Below are positions 55,999-63,973 of a stretch of DNA of 64,000 nucleotides, one piece after another. This DNA is from Pandoraea sp. (GTDB taxonomy: Bacteria; Pseudomonadota; Gammaproteobacteria; Burkholderiales; Burkholderiaceae), in NCBI RefSeq assembly GCF_004297875.1, contig NZ_SCSK01000010.1:59598-123597 (forward strand), written 5' to 3'. A program made the translations under genes and the position numbers. How positions within the stretch are numbered: the first letter of the stretch is position 1; the number at the start of each line of letters is the position of its first letter. Under the pieces are notes generated by a model. It saw nothing but the letters and a program-made list of their open reading frames with translations. It was not told where the DNA came from and did no database searches.

Positions 55999-57390
55999 CT
56001 AGACGGTCGAAGCTGCCTCCTGGTAACGGCTGAGCACGCTCTGGTTGCGTCCCTTGTGCTTGGCTTCGTACAGCGCTCGGTCTGCGTTGGACAGCATCCG
56101 GTCAACATTCAGCGCGGTGCCGGGCAGCCAAGTGGCTATCCCGACGCTGATGGTAATCGCATCGCCAGTTGCAACGGTGTGGGCGGGAAGCATTTCCGTG
56201 GCGGTCTGGCGAACCGATTCTCGTAGGCGGTTACTCACCATCAAGGCGGTCGTCTCATCGGTGTTCGGGAGCACCACGGCAAACTCCTCGCCACCCAGGC
56301 GAACCGCGAAATGGCTTGGCTGCGGGATGCACTGCAAAATCGTAGCGGCAACGCGTTGGAGCACGGCATCGCCGAAGGGGTGGCCATGCCGATCATTGAC
56401 CTGCTTGAAAAAATCGATGTCGATAAGCAGTAACGAAAGTGGCGTTTTGAGGCCTGCAACCTTGCCGGCAATTTGTTGTGCCCATACATCGAAATAGCGA
56501 CGATTGTGAATTTTCGTCAACGGATCGACGAACACCTGCTCCGCCAAATCGGTGTTGGTCAGGGCGAGCGACTGATACTGCCGGGTGATTTCCAAAATCA
56601 CCGAAATGGCTGCGGTGGCTGGAGCCGCGATCATCATCAAACAGGCGAAACACCACTGGATGGAATATGGCGACCGTGCCGAAAGCACGAGCGTGATCTC
56701 GCAGATGATGATGATGAGAATCACCGAGACGAGCAGAAAAACCTTGTGGTCAAGACGCGTTTTGCGGCAAACGTAAACCAGCAGCGCCGCATCGCTCATC
56801 GCGAGCGCGGTGCCGATCAGCAACGGCCATTGTGATCCAAGACGCGTCGTCATCGCTGTTGCCAACGCGGCGTGTTCGCGCGTGATCAGCAACGTCAAGG
56901 CGGCCCAGGATGCGACCGCCACAAGCCCGTATTGCGCAGTGGCCGGATAGCCGGCCGGATGGGATGTCTCACGGCGGGTTCGAAGATAGGAGCGAGTACC
57001 AAGAGCGACGAACAGCGCAAAGCCAATCTCGCCTGCCAGCCAGAACCACGCGCCTTGCGACTGCCACATTGGCGCAGAGACACTGGCAATTGGCATGCCG
57101 GAGCCGAGAATTGCTTGGGTGAGTTCGAATAGGCAGCGAGACAAAAACGCATTGCCAAGCAATGCCAAGTAACGCTTGCCGTTATAAAAATACTGTGTGC
57201 CGAATAATATCGCGGCCAGCAAGTTCAGAATGCCGGCGATTGAAAGTAAAAATACCAGCAGCAGCGGATCAGCGGATGCTTGTGAATCCTTGACGATATA
57301 GCTCGATGCGGTCAACGCAAATATAAAGACGACGACTACGAACCCCGCAACCCGATTCCTGGGTTCGGTTCGACTGATGGTGCTTTCCAT
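55999..57390 (-). CDS. Membrane-bound diguanylate cyclase (GGDEF)
   Basis: A 463-aa protein with eight predicted membrane helices (about 14-265), resembling MASE-type sensor domains, then a GGDEF domain (about 288-455). The active-site loop is GGEEF (366-370). VDPLTKIHNRRYF and LLLIDIDFFKQVND are intact, so synthesis of c-di-GMP from GTP is expected. The inhibitory I-site RxxD, normally just before GGEEF, reads QPSH (357-360), so feedback inhibition is probably lost. The ATG at 57390 was preferred to a TTG at 57420. Confidence 0.93.
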   Translation of the reverse strand: MESTISRTEPRNRVAGFVVVVFIFALTASSYIVKDSQASADPLLLVFLLSIAGILNLLAAILFGTQYFYNGKRYLALLGNAFLSRCLFELTQAILGSGMPIASVSAPMWQSQGAWFWLAGEIGFALFVALGTRSYLRTRRETSHPAGYPATAQYGLVAVASWAALTLLITREHAALATAMTTRLGSQWPLLIGTALAMSDAALLVYVCRKTRLDHKVFLLVSVILIIIICEITLVLSARSPYSIQWCFACLMMIAAPATAAISVILEITRQYQSLALTNTDLAEQVFVDPLTKIHNRRYFDVWAQQIAGKVAGLKTPLSLLLIDIDFFKQVNDRHGHPFGDAVLQRVAATILQCIPQPSHFAVRLGGEEFAVVLPNTDETTALMVSNRLRESVRQTATEMLPAHTVATGDAITISVGIATWLPGTALNVDRMLSNADRALYEAKHKGRNQSVLSRYQEAASTV

Positions 57391-57492
57391 GACTATTGTT
57401 TGCCATTCCAATGGCTCCAACCAGCATGCAGAGCACGGAGCCCAATCACTCTGGTGGCTCAGCGCTCCCCCGATAATTTAAATGCATGATAA

Positions 57493-57906
57493 TTAATATT
57501 TTTTGCCATGATACATCAACCGTTCATCGACGCCCGGCCGCGAAATATTAGTTGGTGCTGAATTTTGGGTGCGGCGGCGGCGCCGGTGCGTTTCGTGCAC
57601 GCTCTTGGCCGGTACCGTCAACTCGGCAAGATTCTTGGGCGGAAATCCGGATTGAATTAGGATAAATCGGATGGCCGCTAGCGTCATAATCGCGTTTTTT
57701 CCTTCCATGCTGGCGATGCAGTGATTTGCAAACGGTCCGAACGTGGTCTTATCGATGTTTTTTACGCTGTCGGGCTCGAATCCGGCATCCCGCAAAAATG
57801 CCGTAAAGGTGAGCCATGACGAGTGCATGATTTCCGTCAGTTTCCTACCACATTCAATCTGCGAAACGATGCTATTGATCTCTTGAGAAACTTTGATGTC
57901 TTCCAT
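57493..57906 (-). CDS. Small protein resembling a recombinase core-binding domain
   Basis: A 137-aa protein of unknown family. Its residues about 25-90 follow the pattern of the SAM-like core-binding domain of the recombinase encoded next to it: F..FLRDAGF, INIDKT-like turn, F.NHCI, and TLAAIRFILIQSGF. No catalytic domain follows; the C-terminal 40 residues are basic (HRRRRRTQ). The AT-rich codon use differs from the core genes. It lies 147 bp downstream of the integrase in the same direction. The domain resemblance is by eye and tentative. Confidence 0.55.
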   Translation of the reverse strand: MEDIKVSQEINSIVSQIECGRKLTEIMHSSWLTFTAFLRDAGFEPDSVKNIDKTTFGPFANHCIASMEGKNAIMTLAAIRFILIQSGFPPKNLAELTVPAKSVHETHRRRRRTQNSAPTNISRPGVDERLMYHGKKY

Positions 57907-58050
57907 GTTTTCCTCGTATCGGTAAGTAAGTACTTCGAAGGTTATTTTTGAAAAAATGACTCGCAATATCCGTTATGTCTATTGGCTGCCTTACTTTAAG
58001 TATGTTCGTCGTGAAAAGGAGAGCACCGGGTCGATGTCTCCTATATCCGT

Positions 58051-58062
58051 CACCTATAGGTG
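58051..58062. repeat. 12-bp palindrome over the integrase stop codon
   Basis: CACCTATAGGTG is perfectly symmetrical and covers the last codons and stop (58054-58056) of the recombinase gene. It could be part of an attachment site, a transcription end, or chance. Confidence 0.35.
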
Positions 58063-59103
58063 AACTGGTTGGATACGGCCCACTGGAAACCCGCTTGCCT
58101 GAGCGTGTTGGGCTTTGACCTGAATGCGCAGGCTGGCGCGGGGAATTTTCTTTGTCGGCTGTCTGTTGTGAGCTTCGCCTTTTTTTGGCTTCAACTTTCC
58201 CTTGAAATATGGCTTGAGCGGTTGGCAGTAGACGGCCAAGATCATAGGTATTCGGCTTGGTCCGTGACCAAGACTCTCGCTCACGCGTACCAAGGTCTCA
58301 TCAGGTGATACCCCGGCATTAAGCATCTCCATCGCCTTCGTTTGTGCGTAGCTATATCGCAACGCATGGAACGACACTTCGCCTCTCATCCCAATGGATG
58401 AGAGCAAGTAAGCCATTCGGCCGATTGCCGATTTCAGGTTGTCTTGTCCGCCAGAGATAAACTTGAAATCTTTTTCCCGCGCATATTCGAGCGCCTCATC
58501 AATTGCGGAGAGAGTCTGGTCTCGCTCGCCCTCCATGATTTCTATTGCACGACGGCGACCGTTTTTCGTGCCCCGTAGTGTGGGTAGACTATTGTCGCCG
58601 TGGACGATGGCTGCGCGCCACATGGGTAGATCTCGCGCGCACATCAATGCCTCTTTCCTTCGGAGACCGAGGTGTCTGCTTAGCTTGATCAGTAGCGACA
58701 GGCCAACTTCGCCCCGCTGCTCGCAGCGTACTATAAGCGCTTCAACTTCTTCGGTGGTAAGCGCGCGTTTAGTGCCCGAGCGGGACCGGCGCGGTATGCC
58801 AAGCCGTGAGTTTGAGCAAATTTCATCGATGTTTCTCCCGGCTTCGCGAAAGATAACTCGGATTGATGAGAATACGTTGGGTAGAGTTGCTGTCCGCATA
58901 CCCTCAGCCATGAGATAGGATGCATAAAATTGCACGGCAACTGGGTTGATTTCGCTGAAACGTGGTCGCAACTCTCCCACATTTCGACAAAACGACAAGA
59001 ATCCATTGAGATTGGACCTTCTGTTTTTTTTGGTCCCGCTAGCCCCACCACGTCGCTCGTTACTCAGCCGGACACCGTGACGCGCACTCGAAAACGTTGC
59101 CAT
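58054..59103 (-). CDS. Tyrosine-type site-specific recombinase (integrase)
   Basis: A 349-aa recombinase. The N-terminal SAM-like core-binding domain (about 30-95) is followed by the catalytic domain with a full set of residues: Arg148 in HLGLRRKEAL, Lys180, His246-x-x-Arg249 in HALRYSYA, His280 in ESLGHG, and Tyr292 in AVYCQP. It resembles the Integrase_1 type found on genomic islands. A basic tail follows the Tyr. No tRNA gene was found next to it. The surroundings are AT-richer than the core, consistent with transfer. Confidence 0.92.
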   Translation of the reverse strand: MATFSSARHGVRLSNERRGGASGTKKNRRSNLNGFLSFCRNVGELRPRFSEINPVAVQFYASYLMAEGMRTATLPNVFSSIRVIFREAGRNIDEICSNSRLGIPRRSRSGTKRALTTEEVEALIVRCEQRGEVGLSLLIKLSRHLGLRRKEALMCARDLPMWRAAIVHGDNSLPTLRGTKNGRRRAIEIMEGERDQTLSAIDEALEYAREKDFKFISGGQDNLKSAIGRMAYLLSSIGMRGEVSFHALRYSYAQTKAMEMLNAGVSPDETLVRVSESLGHGPSRIPMILAVYCQPLKPYFKGKLKPKKGEAHNRQPTKKIPRASLRIQVKAQHAQASGFPVGRIQPVHL

Positions 59104-59263
59104 GATCTAGCTCCTCCGGAAAGCGCAAAAAGATTCTGTTCGGCCTTGCGCTTAGCTCGAACAGACCCCCTTCCAGCCACCAATTGGCTGTATTTCTATT
59201 GGTATTGCGCCTTTGATTAACAATCCGGCCGGGGGTCGAGCCAGATGCATCAAAGGTCGCTTT

Positions 59264-59533
59264 CTACGAGTGGCAGAATGGAAGCGTGTTTAGTTTTGCA
59301 TCCAAAAAACGCGGAGCAAACGCTTCGAACTGCACTCGATTTGATTGGTTTTCCCGCAAGGTGATATCTGCACAGAAGAGTCCTGTGCAAATGACGAGCG
59401 CGCGCTCGGCGGGACTTTTGAATGCCTGGAGAGGCATGATTGGATCGATCGATTGACCAAGCGACTGCTGTCGGAAAAATCGATCTGGTTGCTTGAAAAG
59501 GGCGACGTCAAAAAATGCAGATAGACTGCCCAC
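59264..59533 (-). pseudogene. Possible gene fragment, unknown family
   Basis: An 89-codon frame beginning with GTG, with plausible protein content such as FFDVALFKQPDRFFRQQ and RALVICTGLFCADITL. No ribosome site or family could be recognised, and the frame upstream is closed. Either a remnant or a chance frame. Confidence 0.3.
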
Positions 59534-59718
59534 CCCTGAGTGAAGCGCGGCGTTAAATACTCAAAAAGCCACGCAATGCACCAGGTGTTTCTTGATTGAT
59601 GAAAATATTGAAAGTCAGAGAAACGGGGGGTATGCGCGAGCATCCCATTCCCATTTTGTTTTTATGATTTGCAAGGGCGAATAACGCCGCACTCAAGCCG
59701 AGAATCGCTTTGGATTTG

Positions 59719-59898
59719 TCACGATTTTGATAGTTGGGCAACATTTTCTTGTCGTAGCAGCGCCGCTGCCGCGATTTCGAGCGTCAACTCTTCCACCATA
59801 ATCGGTAAGGCAGCACTAACTAGTCGCTGCCCCATTCCAAAATGGGTTGGAGCGACTGACTGCTCGATCCATTCGCTGTCTTTGATTGTGCTCAGCCT
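59719..59898 (-). pseudogene. C-terminal gene fragment, unknown family
   Basis: A 59-codon frame without a start codon at its beginning, immediately preceded by an in-frame stop. It reads SEWIEQSVAPTHFGMGQRLV and then an Ala/Leu/Glu-rich helix ending LLRQENVAQLSKS. The even, helix-like composition suggests the end of a broken gene. Another frame overlapping upstream (to 60004) may be the rest after a frameshift. Confidence 0.3.
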
Positions 59899-60617
59899 CT
59901 AAAGTCCGACGTGCCATAGCAGTCATCAGTAGAGGTGAGTGTGTCGTTCTCAGTGAAGATTTTGAATTTGCTGATGCTGGCAAGCCGACCGTCTTAGATT
60001 GCAACCGCGATGGCCAAAAACGCTAATACAACCGCTGGTTCTCGACTAGATTGCTCTCTCTGGTATTGACGTATACAGCGTGATTGCTTTTCATTATTTC
60101 TCCCCATTTTGCCTCGTAAGGCCGCAAAAAGAAGAGACTACCGAATGCCTTGGTAAAAGAATTTCACCAAAGAATTCGATTGAACAGCGTGTCTGCTCAA
60201 TTAATTTAATAGCATAAGCTATTTTCATCATGCCTGTCACCAGGCGTACTTCATCATACCAGACCAATTCAAATGTGGCAAGGACTAGTTTTGTTCAATG
60301 TCGCGAGCACATGAAGTGCTCCGGGTCTGTAGCACGTAATGTGTCAGGTTTTTGGGTGTCGTATGGAGCTACTCGTGAGCCGGGCACTTTGCTTACAGGA
60401 AACCCGGAAGATGAGATTCGAAGCGGTCTACACTGACTCGCGACACAGGCGGCTGAAGTAGGCCAGCACGCTTACTTAGAAGTTTGTGAACGGATGTTTC
60501 GACGGCTGATGTGCCGCTAGTGAGTCAGATGGGCGGTCAAAATCTTTGAATGTGGGGGGTGTCCGAGAGGACGGCCCATTCGTTTTCACAAAAGCCAAGC
60601 CACGCCCGCCCACGCAG

Positions 60618-62759
60618 CTACTCGACCACAACAGCCCGCACCCCAGCCTCGACGTCTGCGATCCGAATATCGGTCGTCCGATCCCGCATCCGCCGCAGCG
60701 CAGCGGCGGCCAGCGTCTTTTCGATCACCGCATCGGCATCCGCAATCGAGCGTCCGGTCACCCGTTCGGTGAGCAGGCTCACCGCCTCGGACGAGACCTG
60801 CCAGCGATCCCCCAGCTTCTTGTCGAGCGCGGTGTAGACATAGTCTGCCATCGCCTCGGGCCCCGGCACGTCGAAGACCACTTTCTCCTCGAACCGCCCG
60901 CCGCGCAGCGCCGCCGAGTCGATGCGCTCGTGGTAATTGGTGGCAGCGATGAACATCACATCCCGCATACGTCCGCCCGCACCGTCCATCGTGGTCAGGA
61001 TCTTCTCGGTCAACATCCCGTAATTCGTCACCCGCCGATCCTGCAGGATGCCATCGGCCTCATCGATGAAGACAATCGCCGGCCGAATGTCGCACGCCTC
61101 CCGGTACAGCTTGTCCCAGGCACTGGGGTCGGCAATGATCTGCGCCCCGGTGAGCTTCAGAAATGCCCAGCCGCTTGCCTTGGCCAACGCCATCGCGGCT
61201 TGCGTCTTGCCCGTTCCCGGCGGGCCGGTAAAGATCAGCCCCCGCGGCAAGCTCGCGCCGAGCTGCTCCAGATCCTCGAGTTGCTCCATCTTGAAGGCCA
61301 GATCACATAGCAGATCCCGTGAAGCGTCAGGCAGGATGATCTCCTCGATCGCCTTGACGTTCTCCGGCAACTGACCCCGTCGGCCCTGCAGCAAACGCAT
61401 CGCCCGCATACCGACGTCGAACGTGACGGGCCCCGCGAACAGGCCATCGCGTCGCATCTCGCGCAACTGGCCCCCCAGGGCGGACAGGCGCGCCGCGCTG
61501 AACCCCTCCCAGCGGCCGGCCAGCGCCTGGAGGGCCGACCGGTCGATGGCCTCCACCCCCAGCTCATCGACGATCGCCCGGTACAGGAGCGCCAGACGCG
61601 CTTTGAGGTCCGGCGCCGGAATCTCGATCTTGAAGTCGAACCGTCCGTCCCGCTTGCCGGCCGCATCGAGCGCGTCGAGCCAATTGGTGGCCGCCACCAG
61701 GATGACCTGGGAGCCGCGTAGCGCGACGATCTCGGTGAGCATCACATTGGTCAGATCCCGATCCATGGCGTGGGTCATATCGCCCCGGCTCTTGATGAAC
61801 GAGTCGATCTCATCGATGAAGAGCACGCAGGTGCCGATTTTGCGCGCTGCAGCAAACACGGCCTTGACCTTCTGGGGCGTTTCGTTGATCCACTTCGAGG
61901 CAGCGTCGCCATAAGCGATCGACAGGAAGGGAATGCCCAATTGACCCGCCAGCGCTTCGGCAAAGAGCGTCTTGCCGTTGCCCGGCTCCCCGAAGAGCAG
62001 GATCCCGTTACGGGGCTTGCCCTGCGCCTCGATGATGTCCTGGGCCGCGCCCCATAGGCGCTTCTTGGTCGAGCGCATGCCGACGACATCTGCAAACGTA
62101 TAGCGGGCCTGGCTCACGTTGTCACTGAAGTCATAGACGGGGGAGGCGGGTTGCGCGACTGGCTGGGCAGCTGGCGGCGCGACCGGTTTCGCGGGTGGGG
62201 CCGCAGGAGGTGCCGCAGGTGCTGGGCGCGGCACTGGGCCGGTGGGCGCCGCCGGCGTCACGGGTGTCTTGGGGGTGACGGGCTCAGGACGCTCCGCGGG
62301 GGCCGAATGCTCGGCAGGATTGGCCGGTGCGTAGAGAGCAGAAGCATCGGCAGCGCCAGCCATCGGCACCGACGGGCGAATCTTCATGACCACCGGAATC
62401 CAGACCTGGGTGCCGACGATCTCGATACGGGGTACGGCCGCGCTGCGGTGCAGGCGCCATAGTCGCCGGCTGGCATCGGCCAGGAGGAGTGCGGCCGGGA
62501 CGCTGAAGAAGGATCGCTCCCAGACCAGGGGCAATAAGCCCAGCCACAGCACCAGGAAGGCCGTCCAGGTCCAGCCGCGCACTCGCGGGTTCGGCAGCCA
62601 GATGAGGGCGGCTGCGGCAACGGTTGAGCCTAGCAGCGTAGCTTGCTGGAGCGCGCCGGCGTGAGCCACACCGGGCAGTTGAGTGAAGAGGCCCGCCAGG
62701 CTGGCCAGTATGGCGAGAAGACGGATGCCCTGCAGGGGGCGAGCGTAACGTGGTTTCAT
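60618..62759 (-). CDS. Membrane-anchored tandem AAA+ ATPase
   Basis: A 713-aa protein. Three or four hydrophobic segments lie within residues 12-98, followed by a Pro/Ala-rich linker (about 140-207) and two AAA+ modules of CDC48/FtsH-like type. Module 1: Walker A GEPGNGKT (257-264), Walker B CVLFIDEID (311-319), pore Tyr283 in IAYGDAASKW, arginine region DGRFD (371-375). Module 2: Walker A GPPGTGKT (512-519), Walker B AIVFIDEAD (561-569), GGRFEEK (620-626). No protease HEXXH is present. The ATG at 62759 has GAGG upstream. Target is unknown; a membrane unfoldase is plausible. Confidence 0.88.
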   Translation of the reverse strand: MKPRYARPLQGIRLLAILASLAGLFTQLPGVAHAGALQQATLLGSTVAAAALIWLPNPRVRGWTWTAFLVLWLGLLPLVWERSFFSVPAALLLADASRRLWRLHRSAAVPRIEIVGTQVWIPVVMKIRPSVPMAGAADASALYAPANPAEHSAPAERPEPVTPKTPVTPAAPTGPVPRPAPAAPPAAPPAKPVAPPAAQPVAQPASPVYDFSDNVSQARYTFADVVGMRSTKKRLWGAAQDIIEAQGKPRNGILLFGEPGNGKTLFAEALAGQLGIPFLSIAYGDAASKWINETPQKVKAVFAAARKIGTCVLFIDEIDSFIKSRGDMTHAMDRDLTNVMLTEIVALRGSQVILVAATNWLDALDAAGKRDGRFDFKIEIPAPDLKARLALLYRAIVDELGVEAIDRSALQALAGRWEGFSAARLSALGGQLREMRRDGLFAGPVTFDVGMRAMRLLQGRRGQLPENVKAIEEIILPDASRDLLCDLAFKMEQLEDLEQLGASLPRGLIFTGPPGTGKTQAAMALAKASGWAFLKLTGAQIIADPSAWDKLYREACDIRPAIVFIDEADGILQDRRVTNYGMLTEKILTTMDGAGGRMRDVMFIAATNYHERIDSAALRGGRFEEKVVFDVPGPEAMADYVYTALDKKLGDRWQVSSEAVSLLTERVTGRSIADADAVIEKTLAAAALRRMRDRTTDIRIADVEAGVRAVVVE

Positions 62760-62897
62760 GATGACCTCGGCTTTGTAGTTGTCGACGGAGGCGGAGCCTT
62801 GACGGCGGGGGCGCCTCCTGAGGTTCAGTGTCCAACCCAAAAGCGCCAACGCAAGTTGGCCTCGGGCGTGGCAGTAACAGTCCCAATCGGCGCTGCT

Positions 62898-63182
62898 TTA
62901 GCGCACGACATGGCGCGCGAGCCGCAGCGGCACGCCAACGAGTCGGCGCGTCCTTACCCGTCGCCGGTGGGTGCGCACCGGCTCGAAGCGACGGCGCTGG
63001 TCCTGCCGCCGCAGGCGGCGTTGGCGAGCCAGAGGCCGGGCCAGATCGGCACGCAGTCGACGGTGCCAGGCGGCGAGTGCCGCGACGGGAATCGCCGCAT
63101 CGAGCGCGAGGGTGGTGTGGTCCTGAGTCAGTTGAACGACACGGCGGCCGTTGGGGCGGAAAATAAAATGCTTGATGCGCAT
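62898..63182 (-). CDS. Small basic protein upstream of the AAA+ gene
   Basis: A 94-aa protein with no recognised family. The first half (MRIKHFIFRPNGRRVVQL and then an acidic/alanine helix) looks like a small folded unit; the second half is extremely Arg-rich (RRLRRQDQRRRFEP and onward). The ATG at 63182 is preceded by GGAG at a good distance, and this is the only start that does not run into the 37-aa gene upstream. It lies 138 bp before the AAA+ ATG in the same direction, so probably the same operon. Confidence 0.6.
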   Translation of the reverse strand: MRIKHFIFRPNGRRVVQLTQDHTTLALDAAIPVAALAAWHRRLRADLARPLARQRRLRRQDQRRRFEPVRTHRRRVRTRRLVGVPLRLARHVVR

Positions 63183-63229
63183 GGGGGCTCCAGTGAAGAG
63201 AGAAATCGGGCAAGGGATCAGGCCAAGGC

Positions 63230-63343
63230 CTACTTGCGGCGTCGCAGCCACTGGAGCGCGGTGATCAGGGGTCGGAAAAATTCGAGCAGGATCTGCCAGA
63301 GCTCGTCGAGCAGGGCCTGCCACCATTGGGGTTGTGGGTTCAT
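63230..63343 (-). CDS. 37-aa peptide at the head of the AAA+ operon
   Basis: A tiny frame reading MNPQPQWWQALLDELWQIL and ending FRPLITALQWLRRRK. The helix is amphipathic, with four Trp and a basic end, as in membrane-associated micropeptides. An AGGAG site lies 9 nt before the ATG, better than for most genes here. The stop is 47 bp before the 94-aa gene. No family recognised; a role as a membrane or ATPase partner is a guess from position. Confidence 0.55.
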   Translation of the reverse strand: MNPQPQWWQALLDELWQILLEFFRPLITALQWLRRRK

Positions 63344-63973
63344 CGCAAAGCGCTCCTGAAGTCAGAGGCAAGCTCGCCTGTGACGGCGGTCATGCCCCGA
63401 GATTGCGGAACCCAGCGGCTTCAGACAGAGACAGGCAGGAGAGCGGCGACTTGGCGTCGTACTGTGAGACAACGTACAGATCGATCCACACCTGCCTGGG
63501 CATCGAAGCCACAGGGCAAATTCAGGATCTCATTGAGTTTTGCGAATGCAAGTCGGGTTGCGGCGGGAAAAACCTGAGGTGTCAGGGAGTTTGCGAGATG
63601 AGCGGACATCCGCGTCGTGCGGTTGCCGCAAGTCCGCGTTTGGGATTCGTCGAGGCGAAGCGTATGAGAAATCGGTATTGCTACGGTTCAGCGTTCTTCA
63701 TCTCAGCGATGGGGAGAATCCACGATGTGATGCCTGCGAAGGAGTCGTGCAGTTGGCGAGATCGACGTCAGCGCGGCGCTCACCGCAATGCGGTGAAAGT
63801 TATATGCTGCGCTCTTCGGCGGCCCCGCTGCCGTATGGCAGTGGGGCTATCCACTAATATTTTCCAAACGAGCGAGATCACCTAGCAGGCTGTTGAAATT
63901 CGATCCCGCGTAAACGGGATCCTGGGGTCGAACGTTATGGATATCATGTTCATGATCTTTGGCAGTGAATTCG
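63344..63973. other. Gap between the AAA+ operon and the IS-like end
   Basis: No convincing gene. The short minus-strand frame at 63421-63609 lacks a good ribosome site. The upstream promoter of the AAA+ operon should lie near 63360-63450 but was not identified. Hairpins at 63781-63847 and the start of a probable insertion sequence close this stretch. Confidence 0.5.
63781..63847. repeat. Two tandem hairpins
   Basis: A 15-nt palindrome CACCGCA-A-TGCGGTG (63781-63795) is followed by a second, larger hairpin (63822-63832 with 63837-63847; 11 bp including one G-T pair, 4-nt loop). They could be a transcription end, a REP-like element or part of a small RNA. Confidence 0.4.

Larger units (their letters stand above)
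59104..60617. other. AT-rich decayed region between the integrase and the AAA+ operon
   Basis: About 1.5 kb without a convincing intact gene. Its base composition is clearly lower in GC than the flanks. Short minus-strand frames with protein-like sequence (59264-59533 and 59719-59898) are probably gene remnants. Between 60060 and 60540 nothing was recognised on either strand. No tRNA, direct repeat or attachment site was found by eye. Confidence 0.6.

Noticed and set aside
59104..60617. tRNA gene serving as the integration site
   Set aside because: No T-loop GGTTCRANYCC-type sequence or cloverleaf arms were found near the integrase by eye.
60618..62759. FtsH protease
   Set aside because: There is a membrane anchor and AAA+ domain, but two AAA+ modules and no zinc-protease HEXXH motif, so the FtsH label would be wrong.
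63421..63609. 62-aa minus-strand frame upstream of the AAA+ operon
   Set aside because: It has an ATG, but only a weak ribosome site and no recognisable features; left as uncertain non-coding.
63334..63885. 183-aa plus-strand frame upstream of the IS-like end
   Set aside because: It runs opposite to the 37-aa gene, has mixed basic low-complexity content and crosses both hairpins; no start signal.
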